A DNA stretch of 10,925 bases from Bacteroidales bacterium (GTDB lineage: Bacteria > Bacteroidota > Bacteroidia > Bacteroidales > B39-G9): contig JAGLDO010000023.1 in assembly GCA_023145555.1 (NCBI GenBank), positions 1-10,925 on the forward strand, read 5' to 3'. The notes below the pieces were generated by a model that saw only the letters and a list, made by a program, of their open reading frames with translations, did not search any database and had not been told where the DNA came from. Every line of letters starts with the position of its first letter. Within the stretch, counting starts at the first letter, position 1. This document shows positions 1 through 6,530 of this stretch, one piece after another. The position numbers and the translations under genes are program-made.

Positions 1-1
1 T

Positions 2-9
2 TAACTTTG
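2..9 (+). promoter_or_regulatory. Bacteroidota -7 promoter element of the bamD operon
   Basis: TAACTTTG is an exact match to the TAnnTTTG element used by the primary sigma factor of Bacteroidota. Transcription would start around position 16, leaving a leader of about 90 nt before bamD. The matching -33 TTTG box would lie outside the window, so only half of the promoter can be checked. A second candidate at 58-66 (TATATTTTG) has one base too many and is weaker. Confidence 0.6.
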
Positions 10-66
10 CAAACTCTTTTGTTCAAAAAAAATTAGTAAGAAAAATAAACATAAAACTATATTTTG

Positions 67-89
67 TTCGTTCTATATACTTGAACGAA
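67..89 (+). other. Leader inverted repeat upstream of bamD
   Basis: TTCGTTC (67-73) and GAACGAA (83-89) form a perfect 7-bp stem with a 9-nt spacer, ending 17 nt before the bamD ATG. TTTTGTTC occurs at 17-24 and again at 62-69, so GAAC on the right arm could pair with either copy. This could be a leader hairpin or an operator; nothing in the window identifies a partner protein. Confidence 0.35.
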
Positions 90-106
90 ATAAATTATTG
101 AAAAAA

Positions 107-910
107 ATGTTAAAAACATCACGAAACATAGCCGTATTAATACTTAGTATTTTAATTTTTTCAGCTTGTAGCGAATATCAAAAAATTTTAAAAAGCAATG
201 ATTATGAACTCAAGCTTGAAAAAGCAAATGAGTATTATGCTGACGAAGATTATTATAGAGCACAAGCATTGTATGAAGAACTGCTTTCAGTTTATAAAGG
301 AACAGATAAAGCTGAGAAAGTTTATTATTATTTCACTTTTTGTTATTACAATCAAAAAGATTACATTTTAGCAGGATATCATTTTAAAAATTTTATCAGC
401 ACTTATCCTAATAGTGAATTTGCTGAAGAATGTGATTATTTAAGTGCATACTGTTACTATTTAGTATCTCCACAATCGGATCTAGATCAAACTAATACAT
501 ATAAAGCAATAGATGCATTACAACTTTTCATAAACAAATATCCTGATAGCGAAAAAATTGCCAACGCTAACAAATTAATAGATGAGCTACTATTAAAATT
601 AGAGACTAAGTCGTTTAGTAATGCTAGACTTTACTTTAATTTAGGTGAATATAAATCATCTGTTATTGCTTTAAAAAACACATTAAAAGATTATCCTGAT
701 ACTCAATATCGGGAAGAATTGTTGTTTTTGATTCTTCAATCAAATTTTTTACTTGCTGAAAACAGTGTTGAAACTAAAAAAAATGAAAGATATCAAACAA
801 CAATTAATGAGTATTACAATTTAATTGATGAATATCCAAATAGCAAAAACATTAAAGACGCTGAAAAAATTTATAATACTTCAATAAAAAAAATAAAACA
901 GGAAAAATAA
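107..910 (+). CDS. bamD: Outer membrane protein assembly factor BamD (lipoprotein)
   Basis: BamD is the essential TPR lipoprotein of the BAM complex, which folds beta-barrel proteins into the outer membrane; it works on the periplasmic face with BamA. The 267-aa product starts with a basic, hydrophobic lipoprotein signal (residues 1-20) ending FSA-C, so Cys21 would be lipidated. SEYQKILKS then follows, as in Bacteroidota BamD. The rest is helical with TPR-like repeats: YYRAQALYEELL near residue 50, then two later units each containing a YPDS or YPNS turn. The length is normal for the family. ATG at 107 is preferred to the in-frame TTG at 98, because it gives a cleaner signal peptide and ATG is the usual start. 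The gene lies 12 nt before the omega gene and is probably co-transcribed with it. Identification is firm. Confidence 0.93.
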   Translation: MLKTSRNIAVLILSILIFSACSEYQKILKSNDYELKLEKANEYYADEDYYRAQALYEELLSVYKGTDKAEKVYYYFTFCYYNQKDYILAGYHFKNFISTYPNSEFAEECDYLSAYCYYLVSPQSDLDQTNTYKAIDALQLFINKYPDSEKIANANKLIDELLLKLETKSFSNARLYFNLGEYKSSVIALKNTLKDYPDTQYREELLFLILQSNFLLAENSVETKKNERYQTTINEYYNLIDEYPNSKNIKDAEKIYNTSIKKIKQEK

Positions 911-922
911 ATTTTATTTAAT

Positions 923-1267
923 ATGGATTACAAAAGGACAAAAGCAAAATCTACAACAATTACTCGAGATTTAATTAATTTCGAAAAAGGCACAGGCAAT
1001 ATTTATGAATCAATTGTTGTTATAGGAAAACGTTCTAATCAAATTTCGCAAGAAATTAAACAAGAATTAAATCAAAAACTTGACGAATTTGCTTCATATA
1101 CAGACAATCTTGAAGAAGTTTTTGAAAACAGAGAGCAAATAGAAGTTTCTAAATATTATGAAAGATTACCTAAACCTACACTAATTGCTGTTCAGGAATT
1201 TCTTGAAGATAAAATTTATTTTAGAAAACCGGAAGAAGAAACAGAAATACCTGAAATAGATATTTAA
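923..1267 (+). CDS. rpoZ: DNA-directed RNA polymerase omega subunit (Bacteroidota type)
   Basis: This 114-aa protein matches the omega/Rpb6-like family of Bacteroidota, the small subunit that clamps and stabilises the beta-prime subunit during RNA polymerase assembly. Recognisable segments are TITRDLINFEKGTGNIYES (residues 12-30), the IGKRSNQIS motif at 34-42, which corresponds to the conserved omega helix, then ASYTDNLEEVFENREQIE and KYYERLPKPTLIAVQEF. The extended, acidic C-terminal part is typical of this phylum and longer than in E. coli RpoZ. It begins 12 nt after bamD and is followed 54 nt later by coaBC, a conserved arrangement that implies a shared transcript. The ATG at 923 is the only sensible start. 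Confidence 0.9.
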   Translation: MDYKRTKAKSTTITRDLINFEKGTGNIYESIVVIGKRSNQISQEIKQELNQKLDEFASYTDNLEEVFENREQIEVSKYYERLPKPTLIAVQEFLEDKIYFRKPEEETEIPEIDI

Positions 1268-1321
1268 AGAATCTATATTGTATAAAAAAGCTATAGTAAC
1301 TTGTATTTTAAAAACAGGCTA

Positions 1322-2521
1322 ATGCTTAAGGGTAAAAAAATCATATTAGGAATAACCGGTAGTATTGCTGCATACAAATCGGCAAGTCTTGTTCGTTTAT
1401 TAGTTAAACAAGGAGCAATAGTAAAAGTTGTAATGACACCTCTTGCCAAAGAATTTATTACCCCTGTTACAATGGCCACTTTGTCGCAAAATACCGTTTT
1501 GTGCGATTTTTTTAATCATGATGATGGTGAGTGGAACAGTCATGTTGATTTAGGACTTTGGGCAGATTTAATGCTTATTGCTCCAATTACTGCAAATACT
1601 ATTGCAAAAATGGCAAACGGTGTTTGTGATAACTTATTACTTACAACCTACTTATCTGTTCGTTGCCCTGTTATTATTGCCCCTGCAATGGATTTTGACA
1701 TGTTTAAACATCCTGCTACAATAAAGAACCTTAATACTCTTCAATCTTTCGGTAACATAGTTATCGAACCTTCCGAAGGTGAACTTGCAAGTGGTTTGCA
1801 TGGAAAAGGCAGAATGGAAGACCCTGAAATTATTCTCAAAAAGGTTGTTGCCTTTTTTGACTCAAAAAAAAAACTTAGTTCAAAAAAAATTATAGTTACA
1901 GCCGGACCTACTTACGAATCTATTGATCCTGTTCGTTTTGTTGGAAATTATTCATCTGGCAAAATGGGTTATGCTATTGCAGAAGAACTGGCAGACAATG
2001 GTGCAAATGTATTTTTGATTAGCGGACCTGTTTCTTTATCTACAACTAACCCAAATATAACAAAATTTGATGTCAAATCGGCTCAAGAAATGTACGAGGC
2101 TTCAATTAAACATTTTGAAAATGCCGATGGCGCAATTATGGCTGCCGCTGTTGCTGACTTCACTCCTACCTCATCACATGACAAAAAAATGAAGCGGGGA
2201 AAAAACAATCTGAATCTAGAATTAAAACCCACAAAAGATATTGCCGGAGAATTAGGTCGTTGCAAAAAAACCAACCAATTTCTTGTTGGATTTGCCTTAG
2301 AAAGCAATAATGAAATTGAAAACGCCAAACAAAAAATTGCAAAGAAAAACCTCGATTTTATTGTTTTAAATTCTTTACAAGATAAAGGATCCGGTTTTTT
2401 GTTTGATACAAACAAGATTACAATTATTGACAATAACAATAAAATTGAAAAATTTGAGTTAAAGTTAAAAACTGAAGTTGCTAAAGATATTGTGAGTAAA
2501 ATTATAAAGTCTTACTTTTAA
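1322..2521 (+). CDS. coaBC: Bifunctional phosphopantothenoylcysteine decarboxylase / phosphopantothenate-cysteine ligase
   Basis: CoaBC carries out two successive cytosolic steps of coenzyme A synthesis: ligation of cysteine to 4'-phosphopantothenate (CoaB) and FMN-dependent decarboxylation to 4'-phosphopantetheine (CoaC). The 399-aa protein has the CoaC flavoprotein domain at about 1-180 (GITGSIAAYK, His74, PAMD 121-124, SGLHGKGRM 157-165) and the CoaB domain at about 186-399 (VTAGPTYESIDPVRF, N209-YSSGKMG, AAAVADF, Lys288/289, GFALESN). Numbering runs one behind E. coli Dfp, so H74, N209 and K288 match H75, N210 and K289. Asp124 and Ser157 stand where E. coli has Asn125 and the active-site Cys158. 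The start is set at ATG 1322, not the in-frame TTG at 1301, since the domain begins at once with MLKGKKIILG. The linker is encoded by a run of ten A (1864-1873). Confidence 0.95.
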   Translation: MLKGKKIILGITGSIAAYKSASLVRLLVKQGAIVKVVMTPLAKEFITPVTMATLSQNTVLCDFFNHDDGEWNSHVDLGLWADLMLIAPITANTIAKMANGVCDNLLLTTYLSVRCPVIIAPAMDFDMFKHPATIKNLNTLQSFGNIVIEPSEGELASGLHGKGRMEDPEIILKKVVAFFDSKKKLSSKKIIVTAGPTYESIDPVRFVGNYSSGKMGYAIAEELADNGANVFLISGPVSLSTTNPNITKFDVKSAQEMYEASIKHFENADGAIMAAAVADFTPTSSHDKKMKRGKNNLNLELKPTKDIAGELGRCKKTNQFLVGFALESNNEIENAKQKIAKKNLDFIVLNSLQDKGSGFLFDTNKITIIDNNNKIEKFELKLKTEVAKDIVSKIIKSYF

Positions 2522-2533
2522 GATTATAAGCTC

Positions 2534-2644
2534 ACACTGTAGACAGATTAAAATCTAACGAGAAACAGTGTTTTATCTCTAACAAACCGATTTTTCGGAT
2601 TTATAATCTGAAAAAGCGAGTTATATTTTTTTTGTTAGCACTGT
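2534..2644 (+). other. Structured spacer between coaBC and porD with alternative stems and a possible terminator
   Basis: The 141-bp spacer (2522-2662) is dense in inverted repeats. An 11-bp stem with one G-U wobble joins 2591-2601 and 2605-2615 (loop TAT), and eight T follow at 2626-2633, ten bases later, so weak termination after coaBC is possible. Around it CTAACAAA (2579-2586) pairs with TTTGTTAG (2631-2638), and ACAGTG (2565-2570) pairs with CACTGT (2639-2644) across an 8-nt one-sided bulge. The same ACAGTG can instead pair upstream with CACTGT (2535-2540). It could be a terminator or attenuator, or a decayed small repeat element. No ORF is visible in it. Confidence 0.5.
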
Positions 2645-2662
2645 AATTACAAATTTAAACGA

Positions 2663-3562
2663 ATGCGTAAAATATTTTTATTTTTAATAATTCTTTTTCT
2701 TCAAATTAATAACTCATATTCACAAGAATTAAATTGCAAAGTGCAGGTTGTATCAAAACAAGTTCAGGGTACCGACAAGCGAATTTTTAATGCTTTGCAA
2801 AAAATTATTTATGAGTTTATGAATAATTATAAATGGACAAATAATGTATATAGTGATAACGAACGCATTGAATGTACTTTTTATATTAACATAAAAGACC
2901 ACCCTATTTCTTCTGACATATTTAAAGGAACGATGCAGGTTCAAGTAAGTCGACCAATTTTTAACACAACTTACAACTCTGTTTTATTTAACTATATTGA
3001 TAATGATATTGAATTTAGATATACAGAAACTCAAGAGCTTCAATTTAACGAAACTTCATATACGTCTAACTTAGCATCACTTCTGGCTTATTATTCATAT
3101 ATAGTTATTGGTTTAGACTATGATTCTTTTTCTTTAGAAGGCGGAACTCCTTATTATGAAAAAGCTGAAAAAATTGTGAATAACGCTCAAAATTCTCCTT
3201 ATAAAGGATGGAAAGCTTTTGAAGATAGAAAAAACAGATACTGGTTAGTTGAAAATCTTTTAAATGACACATATAGCCCAATACGCGAATGTTTATACAG
3301 TTATCATCGCTTAGGTTTAGATATTATGTCTGAGAAAGTAAATGACGGTAAGACTGCTATTATCGAAAGCATTGAATCTTTTAGAGAAGTACATCAAAAA
3401 AAACCGGGTTCTTTTTTAATGCAACTCTTTTTTGATGCCAAACGTGACGAAGTTGTTAATATTTTCTCAGAATCTTTCCCCGAAGAAAAAACAAGAATTT
3501 ACAATGTCTTAAAACAAGTAGATCCTGCGAATGATTCTAAATATCAAAAAATTCTTCGTTAA
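2663..3562 (+). CDS. porD: Type IX secretion-associated protein PorD (DUF4835 family)
   Basis: This is a 299-aa exported protein of the DUF4835 family, which annotation pipelines name PorD for its link to the type IX secretion and gliding apparatus of Bacteroidota. Its biochemical role is unknown to me. A standard signal peptide spans residues 1-20, with likely signal peptidase I cleavage at SYS-QE, so the mature protein is periplasmic. The mature part starts ELNCKVQV and carries the family pattern VQVSRPIFNTTYNSVLFNYIDNDIEF (about 93-118) and YYSYIVIGLDYDSFS. There is no lipobox and no C-terminal sorting domain, so it is not a secreted cargo. Its place between coaBC and recN is familiar in this phylum. 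It starts at ATG 2663 behind a structured spacer that may separate its expression from coaBC. Confidence 0.85.
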   Translation: MRKIFLFLIILFLQINNSYSQELNCKVQVVSKQVQGTDKRIFNALQKIIYEFMNNYKWTNNVYSDNERIECTFYINIKDHPISSDIFKGTMQVQVSRPIFNTTYNSVLFNYIDNDIEFRYTETQELQFNETSYTSNLASLLAYYSYIVIGLDYDSFSLEGGTPYYEKAEKIVNNAQNSPYKGWKAFEDRKNRYWLVENLLNDTYSPIRECLYSYHRLGLDIMSEKVNDGKTAIIESIESFREVHQKKPGSFLMQLFFDAKRDEVVNIFSESFPEEKTRIYNVLKQVDPANDSKYQKILR

Positions 3563-3568
3563 TAACAG

Positions 3569-3644
3569 ACACAAATTTCACAATTAGACACTAATTAAAT
3601 ACTAAACAAATTTATTTATATTTAGAAATTTGTGTAAATTCGTG
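3569..3644. repeat. Palindromic intergenic repeat made of ~10-bp CACnAATT units
   Basis: ACACAAATTTC (3569-3579) and GAAATTTGTGT (3625-3635) form a perfect 11-bp inverted repeat. The left arm continues as units starting CAC at 3570, 3579 and 3589. The right arm has two reversed units, GAAATTTGTG (3625-3634) and TAAATTCGTG (3635-3644). Inside it, AATTAG (3582-3587) and CTAATT (3591-3596) form a small hairpin, and ACAAATTT at 3606-3613 offers an alternative partner for 3626-3633. From memory, similar units with CACGAATT recur in spacers of other Bacteroidota genomes. No coding potential is seen. Confidence 0.5.
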
Positions 3645-3657
3645 ACAAAATAAATGT

Positions 3658-3690
3658 TGCTAATTAATGAAATTCATGACTAAATTAGCA
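3658..3690 (+). other. Inverted repeat upstream of recN
   Basis: TGCTAATT (3658-3665) and AATTAGCA (3683-3690) are a perfect 8-bp inverted repeat enclosing a second near-palindrome, ATGAAATTCAT (3667-3677). It ends 22 bp before the recN ATG. TAATTTTC at 3692-3699 differs by one base from the TAnnTTTG promoter element, but no convincing -33 box is present. The site could be an operator or leader hairpin for recN. Confidence 0.35.
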
Positions 3691-3712
3691 GTAATTTTCA
3701 TTTAATAAATAC

Positions 3713-5374
3713 ATGCTTCAATCATTATCAATAAATAATTATGCATTAATTGATGAACTTAACATTAAGTTTAATCAAGGGTTTTCAATAATAACAGGTG
3801 AAACAGGTGCAGGAAAATCTATTTTACTTGGAGCTATATCATTAATTTTAGGTCAGCGCGCCGATACTTCAATTCTGAAAAACAAAGATAACAAATGTAT
3901 TATTGAAGGTGTTTTTGACATTTCAGAATATAGTTTGCACGACTTTTTTGATAATAATGATTTGGATTTTGAAAAGTTTACAATTATTCGCCGTGAAATT
4001 AATCCAAATGGCAAATCACGCGCATTTATTAATGATACTCCTGCAAACATCAGTATACTTAAAGAACTGGGCAGCAAACTTGTTGATATACATTCGCAAC
4101 ATCAAAATTTGATTTTAAACGATACTCTGTTCCAACTTTTCGTTGTTGATATTATGGCTCAACACAAAGACCTTTTGAATGAGTATAAAAATGACTTTAA
4201 AGAATATAAAAAACTTAATAATGAGTTAAATAATCTTATTGAGAAATCGGAAAAAGAAAAGCAGGATTTGGATTATTTGCAATTTCAGTATAATCAGTTG
4301 GAAGAAGCAAATTTAATAGCTGATGAACAAGAAGATCTCGAGAACGATTTAGAAACATTAACTCATTCTGAAGAAATAAAAACAAATCTATCAAAAGCCT
4401 TTCATTTATTATCAGGCGAAGGCGAGACATCAATAAGTCAAATAAATGAAGTGAAATCGTCATTATCATTATTAAATAAATTCTTTTCAAAATCAATTGA
4501 TCTTTCACAACGAATTGATAGTGTGTTGATTGAATTAAACGATATTTCTAACGAGATTGAAATTATTAGTAATGATGTTGAATATAATCCCGACAAAATA
4601 ACCAATATTAAAGAACGCTTAGACCTGATTTACAGTTTGCAGCAAAAACATCGTGTTTCAACAATTAATGAATTAATTGAAATTAAGTCGAATCTTGAAA
4701 ATCAGATTAATGAAATATCTTCTTTCGATTCTGAAATTGACGAATTAACTGTTAAACTTAAAAATAAGTATGACAATTTAGTTAAAAAGGCTAATAAGAT
4801 ATCAAGCCAAAGAAAAAAAGTTATTCCCGAGATTGAGGAAAAGATTATTGAGCTTTTGCAAAGTTTAGGCATGCCAAATGCCAAATTTAAAATTTTACAA
4901 GACAAAACAGAACAGCTTTCTTTAAATGGTTTAGAAACGGTAACTTTCCTTTTTTCGGCCAATAAAAAAGTTGAGATGCAAAGTATTTCAAAAGTAGCAT
5001 CAGGTGGTGAGTTGTCAAGATTAATGCTAAGTATAAAATCTATAATATCAAAATCTATAGCTTTACCAACAATTATTTTCGATGAGATTGATATTGGTGT
5101 TGCCGGAGAAATAGCCGACAAAATGGGTAATATTATGCTAAACATGTCGAAAAATATGCAAGTGGTGAGCATAACTCATTTACCGCAAATAGCAAGCAAA
5201 GGACAAAATCACTATACTGTTTATAAAGACGACTATAACGACACAACAACAACCAACATTAAATTGTTAGATGACGATGAACGCGTTGTTGAGATAGCCA
5301 AAATGCTTAGTGGTGAAAGCGTTACCAATGCCGCCTTTGAAAATGCCAAAGATTTGTTGAGATTTAATTCGTAA
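3713..5374 (+). CDS. recN: DNA repair protein RecN (SMC-like ATPase)
   Basis: RecN is a cytosolic SMC/Rad50-like ATPase that holds DNA near double-strand breaks and aids RecA-dependent repair. The 553-aa length equals that of the E. coli protein. The N-terminal head has the family opening MLQSLSINNYALIDEL and Walker A GETGAGKS at residues 29-36, with GQRAD soon after. The middle, about 150-380, is rich in Glu, Lys and Leu and looks like the antiparallel coiled coil. The C-terminal head has the ABC signature SGGELSR (430-436), Walker B IIFDEID with D457/E458, and the H-loop THLPQIAS with His489, so all ATPase elements are present. The ATG at 3713 fits the conserved N-terminus exactly. It ends about 100 bp before the convergent phoH gene. 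Confidence 0.96.
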   Translation: MLQSLSINNYALIDELNIKFNQGFSIITGETGAGKSILLGAISLILGQRADTSILKNKDNKCIIEGVFDISEYSLHDFFDNNDLDFEKFTIIRREINPNGKSRAFINDTPANISILKELGSKLVDIHSQHQNLILNDTLFQLFVVDIMAQHKDLLNEYKNDFKEYKKLNNELNNLIEKSEKEKQDLDYLQFQYNQLEEANLIADEQEDLENDLETLTHSEEIKTNLSKAFHLLSGEGETSISQINEVKSSLSLLNKFFSKSIDLSQRIDSVLIELNDISNEIEIISNDVEYNPDKITNIKERLDLIYSLQQKHRVSTINELIEIKSNLENQINEISSFDSEIDELTVKLKNKYDNLVKKANKISSQRKKVIPEIEEKIIELLQSLGMPNAKFKILQDKTEQLSLNGLETVTFLFSANKKVEMQSISKVASGGELSRLMLSIKSIISKSIALPTIIFDEIDIGVAGEIADKMGNIMLNMSKNMQVVSITHLPQIASKGQNHYTVYKDDYNDTTTTNIKLLDDDERVVEIAKMLSGESVTNAAFENAKDLLRFNS

Positions 5375-5426
5375 CTTTTTGTTTTTTATTTCCCTTGATA
5401 ATAATTTTGTAATTTAATCATAAAAT

Positions 5427-5446
5427 ATTGTTGAAAATACAACAAT
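5427..5446. terminator. Candidate bidirectional terminator between recN and phoH
   Basis: ATTGTTG (5427-5433) and CAACAAT (5440-5446) make a 7-bp stem with a 6-nt loop in the 96-bp spacer between two converging genes. T-rich tracts follow on both strands (ATTTT after the stem in each direction), but they are short and the stem is AT-rich. It is the only hairpin I see here. Confidence 0.35.
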
Positions 5447-5470
5447 CATTTTGTCCATAAACCTAAAATA

Positions 5471-6418
5471 TTATTTAATATTTGATTTTTCGTAAGCTTC
5501 AACAATCGATTTTACAAGTTTATGTCGAATTATATCTGTTAAATTAAGATAGACTATTGCAATACCTTTAATATCTTTTAAAATATTAATTGCCTGAATT
5601 AATCCCGAATCCCTTTTACGTGGCAAATCAATTTGAGTGATATCGCCTGTTACAATAAATTTTGAAAATTTACCCATACGAGTAAGAAACATCTTTAACT
5701 GGTTTAAAGTAGTGTTTTGTGCTTCGTCTAATATAACAAAAGCATTGTCGAGAGTTCGTCCTCTCATAAAAGCTAAAGGTGCAATTTGTATAACGCCATC
5801 TTTAACATAACTCTCTAATTTTCGTGCTGGAATCATATCAAACAAAGCATCGTATAAAGGTTGAAGATAAGGGTCTATTTTTTCTTTAATGTCACCGGGT
5901 AAAAATCCGAGTCGTTCGCCTGCCTCAACCGCCGGACGACTTAATATTATTCTTTTTACTTCTTTATTTTTTAATGCCCTTACTGCCATTGCAATAGCTG
6001 TATATGTCTTACCCGAGCCGGCAGGACCAATCGCAAAAATTAAATCATTATTGTTATATTTTTCAACCATAACTTTTTGATTGGGAGTAATAGCTTTTAT
6101 TGCTTTTCCATTATTGCCAAATACTATAATATCATTATCGTTTGCCGAAGCAGATTTTTTTTCTAGCTTGCCATTTATTATTTTTTCTATATCAGAATTA
6201 GATAAGTTATTGTATTTTTCAAAATGGTGAACTAAAAAATCAAATTTTTCTTCAAATTTCTGTATTTCTTCTTCATCACCAATTAGTTTTAGTTCATTTC
6301 CACGAGCAATCATTTTAATTTTTGGAAATTTTGTTTTTAATAAATCAATATTTGAATTGTTTACACCAAAAAAATCTATCGGATCGATTGTTTCAAAATA
6401 TATTACTTTTTCTACCAT
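5471..6418 (-). CDS. phoH: PhoH-like P-loop ATPase
   Basis: This 315-aa protein belongs to the PhoH/YbeZ family, cytosolic P-loop ATPases related to the nucleotide-binding half of superfamily I helicases. They are tied to RNA metabolism and the phosphate-starvation response, and their exact reaction is still unclear. A small N-terminal domain (about 1-75, with IKMIARGNELKLIGDEEEI) precedes the ATPase core. Walker A GPAGSGKT is at 131-138, LSRPAVEAGERLGFLPGD at 159-176, and Walker B VILDEAQN at 228-235, followed by TRMG and the sensor-like VTGDITQIDLP. All core motifs are intact and the length is normal. The gene is transcribed away from the DUF62 gene across a 112-bp spacer. No clear TAnnTTTG element is found on its strand there. 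Confidence 0.93.
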   Translation of the reverse strand: MVEKVIYFETIDPIDFFGVNNSNIDLLKTKFPKIKMIARGNELKLIGDEEEIQKFEEKFDFLVHHFEKYNNLSNSDIEKIINGKLEKKSASANDNDIIVFGNNGKAIKAITPNQKVMVEKYNNNDLIFAIGPAGSGKTYTAIAMAVRALKNKEVKRIILSRPAVEAGERLGFLPGDIKEKIDPYLQPLYDALFDMIPARKLESYVKDGVIQIAPLAFMRGRTLDNAFVILDEAQNTTLNQLKMFLTRMGKFSKFIVTGDITQIDLPRKRDSGLIQAINILKDIKGIAIVYLNLTDIIRHKLVKSIVEAYEKSNIK

Positions 6419-6439
6419 ACTTTTTTACTCAATATTTGT

Positions 6440-6447
6440 TAATTTTG
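6440..6447 (+). promoter_or_regulatory. Possible -7 element for the DUF62-ABM-mazG unit
   Basis: TAATTTTG fits TAnnTTTG exactly and would give a leader of roughly 75 nt, but no -33 TTTG is found at the right distance. TATCTTTA at 6508-6515 is a one-mismatch alternative closer to the gene. The spacer also holds an AATTGA/TCAATT inverted repeat at 6462-6479. In such AT-rich DNA a chance match is possible. Confidence 0.35.
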
Positions 6448-6530
6448 ACTTTTTAAACAAAAATTGAATTTAATCAATTATCATTAAATTAAAAAAAATA
6501 AATAGTATATCTTTATAAAAAATTTCTTTA

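Noticed and set aside
98..106. TTG at 98 as the start of BamD
   Set aside because: The ATG three codons later at 107 gives a normal lipoprotein signal peptide; the TTG adds only MKK and is a rarer start.
1301..1321. TTG at 1301 as the start of CoaBC
   Set aside because: It adds seven residues (MYFKNRL) ahead of the conserved domain start; ATG 1322 fits the family.
2565..2644. Insertion sequence remnant with terminal inverted repeats
   Set aside because: Only 80 bp with an imperfect, bulged inverted repeat, no flanking target duplication and no transposase fragment; kept as a structured spacer instead.
3569..3644. CRISPR-like array, because of repeated short units
   Set aside because: Units are about 10 bp, inverted and without unique spacers of regular length; no cas gene is nearby.
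4702..5172. Long - strand open frame inside recN, and similar antisense or offset frames inside coaBC, phoH and the M3 peptidase gene
   Set aside because: They have no recognisable domain, lie wholly within strongly conserved genes on the other strand or frame, and show the composition of antisense shadows.
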